A DNA stretch of 29,335 bases from Winogradskyella_A sp963966315 (GTDB taxonomy: Bacteria > Bacteroidota > Bacteroidia > Flavobacteriales > Flavobacteriaceae), in assembly GCA_963966315.1 (NCBI GenBank), contig CAWZYX010000027.1, forward strand, positions 1 to 29,335. Direction: 5' to 3'. Of the stretch, positions 13,722 through 21,959 are shown in pieces (position 1 is the first letter of the stretch; the number at the start of each line of letters is the position of its first letter). The notes beneath the pieces are model-generated. The model did not search any database. It was not told where the DNA came from and worked only from the letters and a program-made list of their open reading frames with translations. A program made the position numbers and the translations under genes.

Positions 13722-14291
13722 TTAGTGACTCAACTCCATGCTCCCGTTCTTATAAATCTTAATGGTGCCCCCAGTGTGCAACATCACTTTTTCTTCCGGT
13801 CTGAAGTATTTATCGTCTATGAATACATTTCCTAGGGAGTCTTTTACAATTAATGGTTCTATTGGCTCCAAAACACTGGAAGTAAGGGCTACTATTAATT
13901 CTCTACTTTTTTGATTAAGTCTGGGGTTTTGAGAGAATAAGTCTTCAACGAGATAAATAAGAACAAGTTTGTCCCGGATATAGGTGAAATACTTTGGAGA
14001 TTTATTTTCTCCATTTTCAAATCCCCTGTAAGAATCTTGAAGTACAAATACCGCTTTAAGCCTATCATCTAAAGAAGGATCTGAATACCTGTTTGTATAC
14101 AGTAATTTTAATTCCAAATAACCTTTATCCTTAAAATAAGGGAACTCCTTTTGTCTTAATTCAATGTACTCCGTAATCCCTTGGATGAGTAATGAGTCTT
14201 GAATATTAGTATATTCCAGGTCTACCTCCTGACCCCTGCAGGGCGTTGACCATAATAACCCACAGATTACTATAAAACCAAACAATTTCAT
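13722..14291 (-). CDS. Secreted protein, unknown function
   Basis: The preferred start is the ATG at 14289-14291, giving a clean signal peptide MKLFGFIVICGLLWSTPCRG and 189 residues; the frame runs 14 codons further to 14333. The mature protein is helix-rich in the middle (ITEYIELRQKEFPYF, LVLIYLVEDLF) and ends with a short beta segment (GTIKIYKNGSMELSH). A piece resembling this 3' end recurs upstream at about 14387-14405 (ATTTACAAGAA, then AGTCACTAAA), as if another copy of the gene had been lost there. No family is recognised. Confidence 0.7.
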   Translation of the reverse strand: MKLFGFIVICGLLWSTPCRGQEVDLEYTNIQDSLLIQGITEYIELRQKEFPYFKDKGYLELKLLYTNRYSDPSLDDRLKAVFVLQDSYRGFENGENKSPKYFTYIRDKLVLIYLVEDLFSQNPRLNQKSRELIVALTSSVLEPIEPLIVKDSLGNVFIDDKYFRPEEKVMLHTGGTIKIYKNGSMELSH

Positions 14292-14430
14292 TTTCTCCAA
14301 TTTACAAAAACACTTCTTCATCATACATTTCACGATTCATTAAATTATCTTGAATGCATTTCATGGAGATTTACAATTGCTATTTAGTGACTCTTCTTGT
14401 AAATCTGTACTCCAGAATTTAGGTGGGGGA

Positions 14431-14477
14431 GTGATTTGATGTCATGTGCGCGGATGCACAGAGGGGGTGGTGAAATT
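14431..14477. repeat. About 47-bp direct repeat, copy A
   Basis: GTGATTTGATG, then ATGT, GCGGATGCACAG and GGGG-GGT matches 16443-16489 with scattered differences. The two copies lie 2 kb apart and flank the 14538-16163 gene block. Confidence 0.65.
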
Positions 14478-14494
14478 TTTTTTGGTAAAATTTT

Positions 14495-14520
14495 GGCATA
14501 AAAAAAGCTTGCTTTTACTG
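14495..14520 (-). terminator. Possible decayed shared-type terminator
   Basis: GGCATAAAAAAA matches the left part of the family, but the stem that follows is weak. It lies about 18 bases past the stop at 14538. Confidence 0.3.
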
Positions 14521-14537
14521 CAGTAATGATAAATCTG

Positions 14538-15104
14538 TTAGTTTACTTTAGTCAAAATTAAAGCCGTTTCTATTGGAAATGGAAAACTCACATCATTCAT
14601 ACATCCAGGTTCCGCAGTGTCATTTTTAGGTCTAAAGTAAAATTTTAGCTGATTTTGTAGTGGAGAGATAATAACATGAGCATTTTGCCCACAAGCGCTT
14701 AATTCTCCTAAATAAGATAATTCATAGGCATGAGCCCCCTTTAAAAAGTAGCGTCCCCGTATAACTAATTTGTGTTCATCCGGCAGATCTGACGTATCAT
14801 CCAGTATATTTCCTTCATCATTTTCAATTTTATACCTCATTAACAACAAATCTCGTGCTGGAAATTGATCCACTGGTTTGGTTATCTTTTCTACAAAAAA
14901 GGTATATAGAAAACCATCGTAATTAATTTGCCATGTTCCTTCATAGCGATCAAACAAGCCATTAACGTCCTTTATGTAATTTATGGACTCCGGGAGGGCG
15001 GTTCCACTGTATATGTAATTTGATTGTTCTTCTACGGGTAAAATTTGTGCGGCGCATCCAGAAAAGATACCCATGTATATAATAGTTAAAAGTATTTTTT
15101 TCAT
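14538..15104 (-). CDS. Small lipoprotein resembling DUF6705
   Basis: The product has 188 residues with a lipoprotein signal MKKILLTIIYMGIFSGC. It then shows NYIKDVNGLFDRYEGTWQIN and a strand-rich domain, ending FPIETALILTKVN. The 'D.n..fd.yeGTW' opening and the size match what I recall of DUF6705, a Bacteroidota family of unknown function, often single-copy lipoproteins in accessory regions; this is recollection, not a search. It starts 2 bases after the stop of the truncated upstream frame (15107-15409), so it was probably the second gene of a two-gene module. Confidence 0.75.
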   Translation of the reverse strand: MKKILLTIIYMGIFSGCAAQILPVEEQSNYIYSGTALPESINYIKDVNGLFDRYEGTWQINYDGFLYTFFVEKITKPVDQFPARDLLLMRYKIENDEGNILDDTSDLPDEHKLVIRGRYFLKGAHAYELSYLGELSACGQNAHVIISPLQNQLKFYFRPKNDTAEPGCMNDVSFPFPIETALILTKVN

Positions 15105-15106
15105 TT

Positions 15107-15409
15107 TTAACAGTCCTTTTTATTTAAACCACCATTCTCATTTAATGATAATTGTTGTATTGTACCATTGTCCTTAATTTTAAAAAGATCCACACCTTCT
15201 AAATTGGGGAAGATACTTTCTAAAAAATTTAGAAAACCTTTTTCTAAACCAAATTTATCGATAAAGCTGTTATAAGAGCTCATGACTTGACTACTGCCAA
15301 ATAGAACTGCATACAAAGAAGTTGTAAATGTATTAACGAAAGAGTTTATATCTCCAGAGAATCTTAACGTATATGTTCCTGAACTACGTATCGGTTTGGT
15401 CCTCCTAAT
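15107..15409 (-). pseudogene. About 100-codon truncated gene tail before the DUF6705-like lipoprotein
   Basis: The frame is open from just after an in-frame TAA (15410-15412) to the stop at 15107-15109. A TTG at 15314-15316 could start a 69-residue product, but the upstream 31 codons also read as protein (GTYTLRFSGDINSFVNTFTT), so this looks like a C-terminal remnant rather than a small gene. Further segments are GSSQVMSSYNSFIDKFGLEK, GFLNFLESIFPNLEGVDLFK and ENGGLNKKDC. It ends 2 bases before the lipoprotein start. The body of the gene is missing; the plus-strand DUF6090-type gene begins about 40 bases beyond. Confidence 0.55.
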
Positions 15410-15446
15410 TTAGGATTTCTGTTTAACTTGGTAAAAAAATGAACTA

Positions 15447-16163
15447 ATGATCAAGTTCTTTCGTCAAATACGGTATGCGCTTATCAATCAAAATCAATCT
15501 GTCAATTACCTTAAGTATGCCATAGGGGAGATCGTGCTGGTGGTGATTGGTATTCTCATCGCCTTGCAGATCAATAATTGGAACGAGCACAGAAAAGAGC
15601 AGAACCTGCAGCATAAACTGGTCCTGCAACTACTGGAGGATGCTGTGGCCGATTCCACTTTTTATGCTTCGCGGGAAGCCCTTTTTTTGGGACAGATGGA
15701 ATCTTATCAGCAAATGAGGCGCCTTTGTGCAGAGGGCCTTCAACTCCCGCAGGACAGCGTGCTTTTGCCAAGACAGAATGTTCCTTTTACAATGGCTGCA
15801 AATCAATCTGCTATTATCAGCAACGCCAAGGAGTACACGACGATCACCGACGAACAGATCAAAAAAGAGTTAAGGGATTACACCCTTAGCTATAGTTTTG
15901 TCAAAAAGGCCATTGAAATTCATGGAGACGAGGTACGATCAGAACTTCACAACCTGGTGAAGCAATACAATATTGGTATTTTTCAGGGTGCTAATACCAG
16001 TCTGCAGGATTTTGAAGAATTTTGTCAGGACCCCTATATCCAGGGGATTCTAAGAAACGTTCTTGGGGCGACACAGAATGCATTGAATCAAACACAACGC
16101 TTTTTATCAGACCATAGCAGCCTTATTACAAGCTGCAGAGTGTATTTAGAAAACAATCCCTAG
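15447..16163 (+). CDS. DUF6090 family membrane protein
   Basis: This 238-residue protein opens with MIKFFRQIRYALINQN, then YLKYAIGEIVLVVIGILIAL and QINNWNEHRK. That is the very characteristic N-terminus of the DUF6090 family of Bacteroidota: one transmembrane helix at about residues 22-42 with the rest outside. The remainder is helical (LVLQLLEDAVADSTF, YTLSYSFVKKAIEIHGDEV) and likely periplasmic. Function of the family is unknown; copies are numerous and often in accessory loci. It is transcribed opposite to its neighbours and no promoter box is obvious. Confidence 0.85.
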   Translation: MIKFFRQIRYALINQNQSVNYLKYAIGEIVLVVIGILIALQINNWNEHRKEQNLQHKLVLQLLEDAVADSTFYASREALFLGQMESYQQMRRLCAEGLQLPQDSVLLPRQNVPFTMAANQSAIISNAKEYTTITDEQIKKELRDYTLSYSFVKKAIEIHGDEVRSELHNLVKQYNIGIFQGANTSLQDFEEFCQDPYIQGILRNVLGATQNALNQTQRFLSDHSSLITSCRVYLENNP

Positions 16164-16235
16164 GAAGAGGTGATCAGGCCGGCTTTCTTTTTCACGTCAC
16201 CATTTTCCGTGAGGAGACGTGTTGAAAGCAGCAAT

Positions 16236-16252
16236 TGATCACATTGTGATCA
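16236..16252. other. Near-perfect palindrome (possible operator) in a gene-free stretch
   Basis: TGATCACA-T-TGTGATCA has 8-bp arms with a 1-base centre. The 16164-16576 stretch otherwise holds repeat copy B (16443-16489) and a weak 50-codon frame; I see no solid gene in it. Confidence 0.3.
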
Positions 16253-16442
16253 TTATCCCAACAGCAATCACGTTGGCAGAGATGGGGGATTCCTGTTTGA
16301 CACCGAAGAGGTGTTTTTTGAATGCTTTTCAAGCAATCACTCTTAAGTTGGTATTTTTAAGAATATGTTAGAGCAGTCAGAGCAAAGCAGTTTGGAATGA
16401 TCTATTGAACTAACATTTGGTAGATTGTAAAAACAGATCAAA

Positions 16443-16489
16443 GTGATATGATGGTATGTATGCGGATGCACAGTGGGGCGGTCAACTAT
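16443..16489. repeat. About 47-bp direct repeat, copy B
   Basis: GTGATATGATG, then ATGT, GCGGATGCACAG and GGGG-CGGT matches 14431-14477 in the same orientation. Confidence 0.65.
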
Positions 16490-16576
16490 TTTATTAAGAC
16501 AACGAGTATGTCCCTATGAATAAGCATTTTTATCTTACCGTTCAAATTTTTGTTTCTTTAGAAGGTCCTTCGATCT

Positions 16577-17668
16577 TTATCTATTAAAGGCTTCCCCAAT
16601 CCTGAAATAAATCCCCCAATCGTCTTTGCCGAGTGCGAAATCCATTCCAATATTTATACGTTCTTTTGGAATGGCCATATACCGTATACCCACGCCTCCT
16701 CCGGGTAAAAAAGGGGCCTTATCAAACTTGGAAAACGACTCAATGGCAGTTGCCAAACCAAAAAAACCAACCGCCCCAAATCGACCTTTAAACCGATGTC
16801 TGTATTCTGCCTGAGCTGTATAAACCTGATTATTTCTGTATTTTCCCTCCGTATATCCTCTGATATCATCCTGACCTACAACATTTTGCCCTTGAAAAGG
16901 AACGTCACCAGTGGCGATAGACGCATAGATTCTTGATACCAAAATTTGTCGTTCAGATTGAATGGGAAAGAAGTGGTTATAAACAATATTAAAGGACTCA
17001 AAGGTATTGTCACTCCCAATCCAATCCCTATAAAAGTTATTTCTAAAATAAATATTATAACCTTCGTATGGTGTGATTTGATTATCCCTTTTATCAAAAG
17101 CCAATGTGTAGCCAAGAGAGTTCATGCGACGATAATCTGTCACCAGTTCGGGAGGGATAAATTCTGGCAGATCAAATACGGTTTTGGAGTTTGCATATAT
17201 TCCTAAGAGGCCTGCGTAAAACTTACCAATAACTTTGCGTTCAACTTTCAGTAAAGCAAAATCTGCCTGCGTATTAAACCCTACAAAGGCACCACCAAAA
17301 AGGGGGATCTCCTGAAAATACTGATAATTGATAGTTCCAGCGCCAATGGCCGCTAAAACCCGCCATTTGTCTTCGTTGAGATAAAGTCTTTGAAACAGGG
17401 CACCAAACCAGGTGCCGTTTGTGGTATACATACCAAAAGCGCCAGTTGAAGATACTGGAGAAAGGGAATCCTTCTTACTCACTTTATAGAATATCTGCCC
17501 TAAAACTCCAAAGCCGAATCCTGTGGCATTACTGTAATCTAAAACCGGAACGGCTGCAAAATTGATTTTCTTATCATCCTGGTCAACATGCTGCGCATGC
17601 AGTGATACACGAGAAATTAGTATAACAACTATTAAAAACGTTTTTGGAGGTATTCTTTGTAAGGTCAT
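16577..17668 (-). CDS. POTRA-less BamA/TamA-type (Omp85) outer-membrane barrel, second copy
   Basis: From the ATG at 17666-17668 this is 363 residues with signal peptide MTLQRIPPKTFLIVVILISR...HAQ. The frame runs on to 17728, but that would overlap the upstream gene. The mature part is all barrel: about 16 amphipathic strands, a surface-antigen (Bac_surface_Ag) region with DDIRGYTEGKYRNNQVYTAQ (the Omp85 R-G-Y loop motif region), and a C-terminal strand ending WGIYFRIGEAF with a terminal aromatic next to the end. No POTRA domain fits before the barrel. It is a paralog of the 17673-18836 product, 4 bases downstream of it. Last gene of the four-gene envelope operon. Confidence 0.85.
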   Translation of the reverse strand: MTLQRIPPKTFLIVVILISRVSLHAQHVDQDDKKINFAAVPVLDYSNATGFGFGVLGQIFYKVSKKDSLSPVSSTGAFGMYTTNGTWFGALFQRLYLNEDKWRVLAAIGAGTINYQYFQEIPLFGGAFVGFNTQADFALLKVERKVIGKFYAGLLGIYANSKTVFDLPEFIPPELVTDYRRMNSLGYTLAFDKRDNQITPYEGYNIYFRNNFYRDWIGSDNTFESFNIVYNHFFPIQSERQILVSRIYASIATGDVPFQGQNVVGQDDIRGYTEGKYRNNQVYTAQAEYRHRFKGRFGAVGFFGLATAIESFSKFDKAPFLPGGGVGIRYMAIPKERINIGMDFALGKDDWGIYFRIGEAFNR

Positions 17669-17672
17669 ATGT

Positions 17673-18836
17673 TTAGAATGACTCAGAAAAATTAAAGTAT
17701 AAACCCGAGCTATTTCTGCCAAACCCAAAATCTATTCTTAAGTTCATACGCGGTTGTAATTCTAAGCGATAGCCAATTCCTGCATTTGGAAGCCAATTGC
17801 TTAAGGTTCCTAAGTTTTGAGCTATAGATCCGGTGCCTAGCCAGGTTGCAATACCATGTTTGCCTTTAACCCTTTCCTTGTTTAAAAACATGTAGCGCCA
17901 TTCACCTATAACAGCGAGACCTGCCTTATCCCTGTATTGTCCATTGAGATACCCTCGTAATAAATCAGTAGAACCAATTAAGGTCATGCCACTGTAAGGG
18001 ACCTCTCCAAACGCTTGTCTTCCATAAGCTCTGAACGCCAGGGTATTTCCTAAACGATTCAGGCTCCGGTAATATCTTAAATCATACTCAATAACCTGGT
18101 AATTTTGGTTGCCCCCAAAGAATTCCGTGGTTAGATAATAGGACAGGTTTACAAACCATCCTTTATATGCATTCACTACAATATCCCTGCTATCAAAAGT
18201 AAGATTAACGGCAAAGCCGGTCTCAATAATTTCAGGACCAAAGTTTTGGAAATTTTCATCTTCCTCCATGACTGGGTTTGTTTCCCTCACTTTAAGATTA
18301 CTGTAGACAAAAGATACCCCACCGTAAAAATTGGTCAGTAATCTCAAGTCTACTTTCGGTTGCAAATAGAATAAAATCCGGTTGTATTGGGAGGTCTCTT
18401 TACCACGATCTATACTTTGGTTGGTCTCATACCCAACACCAAAATAATCATCGTTGACATTAGAGAACTTAGCAATTAGTTTTACCCTCAGTTGATCATC
18501 AAGCCAAAAGGTATTCATTATAGAACTTAGTGTAATATTTTTTCTAGTACTTATACTACCCAGTAATGGAATGGATGACCGCTGTAATTCTTTGTTGTCG
18601 GGGTTTGTGGTAAAAGTGTAAAGAAGCCCACCACCAATCAAGATTCCTGACTCGGGTGTATAACCAGGCCCGGCAAAAACACTCAAGAAGGGTCTCCCAT
18701 TACTAATTAATGAGTCTTTCCTAATGGATCTAGCCTTCATGTTCTTTTCTATCCGCTTTACAAGCCCTATTTCCTGAGACCAACTAAGTAAGGAGGTAAA
18801 TAATGCTAAAAGGAATACATTAAGCTGCCTCGTCAT
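17673..18836 (-). CDS. POTRA-less BamA/TamA-type (Omp85) outer-membrane barrel, first copy
   Basis: This 387-residue protein has a signal peptide ending SWSQ, then about 45 residues of linker (IGLVKRIEKNMKARSIRKDS) and a barrel. The barrel includes the surface-antigen motif region STDLLRGYLNGQYRDKAGLA and a last strand GLYFNFSESF with terminal Phe, as needed for BAM recognition. The lack of POTRA repeats separates it from BamA and TamA. Such short Omp85 members occur in Bacteroidota with no assigned substrate. The gene lies 7 bases after the 18844-19908 gene and 4 bases before its paralog, so the four genes form one transcript. Confidence 0.85.
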   Translation of the reverse strand: MTRQLNVFLLALFTSLLSWSQEIGLVKRIEKNMKARSIRKDSLISNGRPFLSVFAGPGYTPESGILIGGGLLYTFTTNPDNKELQRSSIPLLGSISTRKNITLSSIMNTFWLDDQLRVKLIAKFSNVNDDYFGVGYETNQSIDRGKETSQYNRILFYLQPKVDLRLLTNFYGGVSFVYSNLKVRETNPVMEEDENFQNFGPEIIETGFAVNLTFDSRDIVVNAYKGWFVNLSYYLTTEFFGGNQNYQVIEYDLRYYRSLNRLGNTLAFRAYGRQAFGEVPYSGMTLIGSTDLLRGYLNGQYRDKAGLAVIGEWRYMFLNKERVKGKHGIATWLGTGSIAQNLGTLSNWLPNAGIGYRLELQPRMNLRIDFGFGRNSSGLYFNFSESF

Positions 18837-18843
18837 AATACAA

Positions 18844-19908
18844 CTATAGTGTCACCCCTTGCAACAAATTCTTCCCTTTAAACCCGAACCTATAGTTTAG
18901 GCCAAAGACTAATTGATTTCTGCTTCCCAGAAAGGAATAGTTGGCTAAAATATTATACCGTTTATTCCATTGAAAATTTATGCCAATATTTAGACTTACA
19001 GGATAGGGCAAGGCCTTTTTAAATCTATAGTTCAGATTAACAGGATCATTACTGGAAAGCCATCGTGAAGCCCCGTCATATATAGGTGCCAACACCTGCT
19101 GTTCTGTATCCGTTAATCCATCATACCATTGATCCAGCTGCTCAAGGGCTCTGCTTTTATCATCAGGAGTAATACCTACCAATTTTTCCAAATCTACAAC
19201 GCCACTGCCATCGGGGTTAAGTCCTAAGTATTGCCCCCCAACCAGGAAGGCAATATTCCTCTCAGGCTTATCGCGAAATCTAAACAAATATCCTGTCCTT
19301 AAACCCGCAACTAAGGTTCGGGCGGGTTCATTCAAGTTATCCATAAATGTCCAGGCCATTGTAAAGTCTCCCTGTACGATCAAGGGTCCAATTGCACCGG
19401 CGACAACTGCGCCCCAACCAGCTACAGTGCCATTATTATTGGTATTGAATTCTAATTCAAACGGCAGACCTAATTGTATATTAGTCTGTGAGTTGATACC
19501 CCCCAATATACCGTAAATATTCAGGAAGGGAAGAAGCCAAAAATCATAACGAAGCGAATACCCGTTAACTTCTGCTTGTATTTTTTGGAAACGTGCTATC
19601 CCATCGATACCAATCAGGTTATCAGTGTCAAATCCAACAAAGGCATCACTAATGACAATGTCCTGCCTTGAGTACGCATAAAGCACATTTATACCATTGG
19701 GATAAGGAATATCAAAACCTGCTTTCCGAATTTTGTTTCCAAGAATTGGCAGATGCCACTCGTATGGCGTTTTTTTGAGGCTATCCCGGTATTTTTCGTA
19801 GGCATCAGAAATGGTCAGATTACTTACCTGCTGAGCTTTGACAAGCTGTGTTTGAATGAAAAAAATGCAGGCTAACAGTAGAAAATATTTTTTGAGGTAT
19901 TTAGTCAT
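18844..19908 (-). CDS. Outer-membrane beta-barrel protein, unknown function
   Basis: This 354-residue protein has a signal peptide ending VKAQ, then a short helical lead (ISDAYEKYRDSLKKTPYEWH) and strand-rich sequence with many Gly and aromatic residues. A loop of about 60 residues (GITPDDKSRALEQLDQWYDG and following) may be periplasmic or extracellular. The end is LVFGLNYRFGFKGKNLLQGV, not the usual terminal Phe. Its start overlaps the stop of the helical-repeat lipoprotein gene by 8 bases, showing translational coupling. No family can be named with confidence; general transporter or scaffold barrel is the best description. Confidence 0.75.
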   Translation of the reverse strand: MTKYLKKYFLLLACIFFIQTQLVKAQQVSNLTISDAYEKYRDSLKKTPYEWHLPILGNKIRKAGFDIPYPNGINVLYAYSRQDIVISDAFVGFDTDNLIGIDGIARFQKIQAEVNGYSLRYDFWLLPFLNIYGILGGINSQTNIQLGLPFELEFNTNNNGTVAGWGAVVAGAIGPLIVQGDFTMAWTFMDNLNEPARTLVAGLRTGYLFRFRDKPERNIAFLVGGQYLGLNPDGSGVVDLEKLVGITPDDKSRALEQLDQWYDGLTDTEQQVLAPIYDGASRWLSSNDPVNLNYRFKKALPYPVSLNIGINFQWNKRYNILANYSFLGSRNQLVFGLNYRFGFKGKNLLQGVTL

Positions 19909-21850
19909 GTCTTAGGATTATGGTTATTTCTTCAAAGTTGTTGGCAATTAATACGTTGTCCCATGTGGCCTTGTAAATAAGAATTGAAATGATGAGGGAA
20001 ACTCTCTCTTCGGTGATGGTCTCTTCAAATATTCCTGAGGCTATAATGGCATTAATAATATTTTGTGATAGTTGTTCCACATTGGTTTCCTGCACTGATT
20101 GCAGAACCGGAAGAAGAAACTCCCGAATAGCTTCTTCAGTAACATTGTCTTGGATAATGTCCAAGCCTAAAATCAACTCTGCTAAAAAATTTGCTACCTC
20201 TTCGGCATTCAGATTCACGATCTCCTCTAGTATTGGTTGTATGAGGTTTTGTAAGTTCTCCGGGGTTATGTTTTCTGTTATGAAGGAATTAAGAGCTATT
20301 GCAATATTTAATGCCGTTTCCTCTGGATTTAAATTGTCCAGTATGGGGCCTAATAAATCTCGTAAGGTATTCAGCAGAGCCTCCGATATATCATCCTCAA
20401 GGTTAAGCAGCCATTGACTGATTGTATTACCTGCTGTTTCCGGATTAATGGTTTGAAGGAAATTAAGTGCGGCCACCAGGGCAGCATTGATATTCTCCGT
20501 AGTGAGAAATTGTGATAAAATAAGTGATGCAACATCATTAGCTGCTTCTTCCGGACCAATTATTGAAATAACAGGCTTAATTCCAATAAAGGCCAGACGA
20601 ATAGCATTCTGCATACTGTCATAGTCCGGAGTCAGATTTAAATCCGGGATTTGCTCATTCAGACTATTAACTAGATTCTCAATGGATTCTGTTGCCTGGG
20701 TGGCCAGATTACCTAATTCAAATAAAGGGGTTTCATCAATTAATTCTGTAAAAGGCAATAGGGCTGCGGACACATTGTCCTGATTTATAAAATTTTCTTC
20801 TATGACATTGGTCAGAATTCCTGCTATTTCTGAAACCTGCTCATCGTTTAAGGAAACAAACTCATTCCAGGCACTAGCTAGTATCGGTTGTAGATTTTCT
20901 TCGGTAAAGATGTCATTGAACAAATCAACAACTAGGGTGGCAATAAGTTCGGTAACTTCCTCAGAATTTATAGCAATTTGTTCAATGTAAGGAAATACAA
21001 AATCGTATAAGGTGTCTTCTGTTAAGGTCTCATTGACATAATCAGACACTGCTGTAGCTATGGCCTCTGAAACAAGTTCCACATCAATATTTGAAATGTC
21101 TTCAAGTTGTTCCTGAAGTAATTGGGACAAGACCGTTTGCCAATCGATCTGCTCTAATGCCATCCTAATCTCAGCAGCCAAAATACTCGAAAGCTCTTCA
21201 GGATCGATTTCGTTTATAAACTCCAACTGTCCTGACAGTGCAGAAACGACGGTATCATTTATAAGTTTCTGAAGTGCTTCATTATTAAACAATAAACTGG
21301 CTATGGCATCTCCAACTATACCAGGTGAACCACTGGCGACTCTATCAACCAGTTTGTCGTTAATCTTCCTAATTTGACGTTCAGCAGTTTCCTCATTGGC
21401 GATGATTGAAAATTCCCTGGTGCTTGGTTCGTAAATATAGCGGTAGTTTAAACTTTCCGCAGAACTGATACGAATGGTACGTTCATTAAAAACAAAGTAG
21501 CTTCCAATTTCATCTTCAATAAGCAGATCGATCAGGCCATTTCGCGTGATGATCTTTCTGTCTTCAGTAAACTCAACCTCATACTTTCGCATCTCCGATG
21601 CATCTAAAACGGTGTTTTCAAGGTCATAGAGACCTGCTTCTAAAGTGGCATCAATACTGTTAAATAGCAATGGAGGTGGAATGTCTTCATTTCGAACTTT
21701 CAGCGTGAATTCTTCTAATTTCCACACATGTTTGTTTAATAAAGCATTAGTGTCATTCACAGCTGCGATGACACTATCTTCTGGAGTTTCGCATGTTAAG
21801 AATAACATCGATAAAATAATGGAGGCAGGGATAAAACATTTTTTTAACAT
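19901..21850 (-). CDS. Large lipoprotein with about ten 40-residue helical repeats
   Basis: The product has 649 residues with a lipoprotein signal ending MLFLTC (Cys 20). An N-terminal beta domain at about 35-165 (HVWKLEEFTLKVRNED, YEVEFTEDRKIITRNGLIDL, RTIRISSAESLNYRYIYEPS) resembles lipocalin-like folds. From about 170 to 640 come amphipathic helical repeats with a period near 40: an I/LN-x-EE-V/L/A signature at about 218, 257, 297, 337, 434, 471, 510, 550 and 591, each followed by a long Leu/Ile/Ala helix and a T-E-E/D-N-L turn. It is strongly acidic and has only the lipid-linked Cys. This suggests a long solenoid or amphipathic rod on a membrane surface, lipid-binding or scaffolding. It is the first gene of the operon with three outer-membrane barrels. 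No known family is recognised. Confidence 0.8.
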   Translation of the reverse strand: MLKKCFIPASIILSMLFLTCETPEDSVIAAVNDTNALLNKHVWKLEEFTLKVRNEDIPPPLLFNSIDATLEAGLYDLENTVLDASEMRKYEVEFTEDRKIITRNGLIDLLIEDEIGSYFVFNERTIRISSAESLNYRYIYEPSTREFSIIANEETAERQIRKINDKLVDRVASGSPGIVGDAIASLLFNNEALQKLINDTVVSALSGQLEFINEIDPEELSSILAAEIRMALEQIDWQTVLSQLLQEQLEDISNIDVELVSEAIATAVSDYVNETLTEDTLYDFVFPYIEQIAINSEEVTELIATLVVDLFNDIFTEENLQPILASAWNEFVSLNDEQVSEIAGILTNVIEENFINQDNVSAALLPFTELIDETPLFELGNLATQATESIENLVNSLNEQIPDLNLTPDYDSMQNAIRLAFIGIKPVISIIGPEEAANDVASLILSQFLTTENINAALVAALNFLQTINPETAGNTISQWLLNLEDDISEALLNTLRDLLGPILDNLNPEETALNIAIALNSFITENITPENLQNLIQPILEEIVNLNAEEVANFLAELILGLDIIQDNVTEEAIREFLLPVLQSVQETNVEQLSQNIINAIIASGIFEETITEERVSLIISILIYKATWDNVLIANNFEEITIILRHD

Positions 21851-21959
21851 AATAGAGGTTTCGTTTAATCACAAATAACTTTTATAAAAGTTGGGTCATA
21901 TTTAATAATCGATTGGTCACATGGAGCACAATTCAGTTTAATAAGGATCGAAATAGTAT

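Noticed and set aside
7726..14525. Integron cassette array with attC sites
   Set aside because: The shared sites are ordinary intrinsic terminators with A/T runs, no attC core sites were seen, and no integrase gene is in the window.
16236..16252. CRP-type operator
   Set aside because: The palindrome has TCACA/TGTGA in the inverse order to a CRP site and lies between convergent genes, so I list it only as a palindrome.
16219..16371. 50-codon plus-strand frame from a GTG
   Set aside because: It has a weak start, no recognisable motif and Cys-rich random-looking composition. I treat it as chance.
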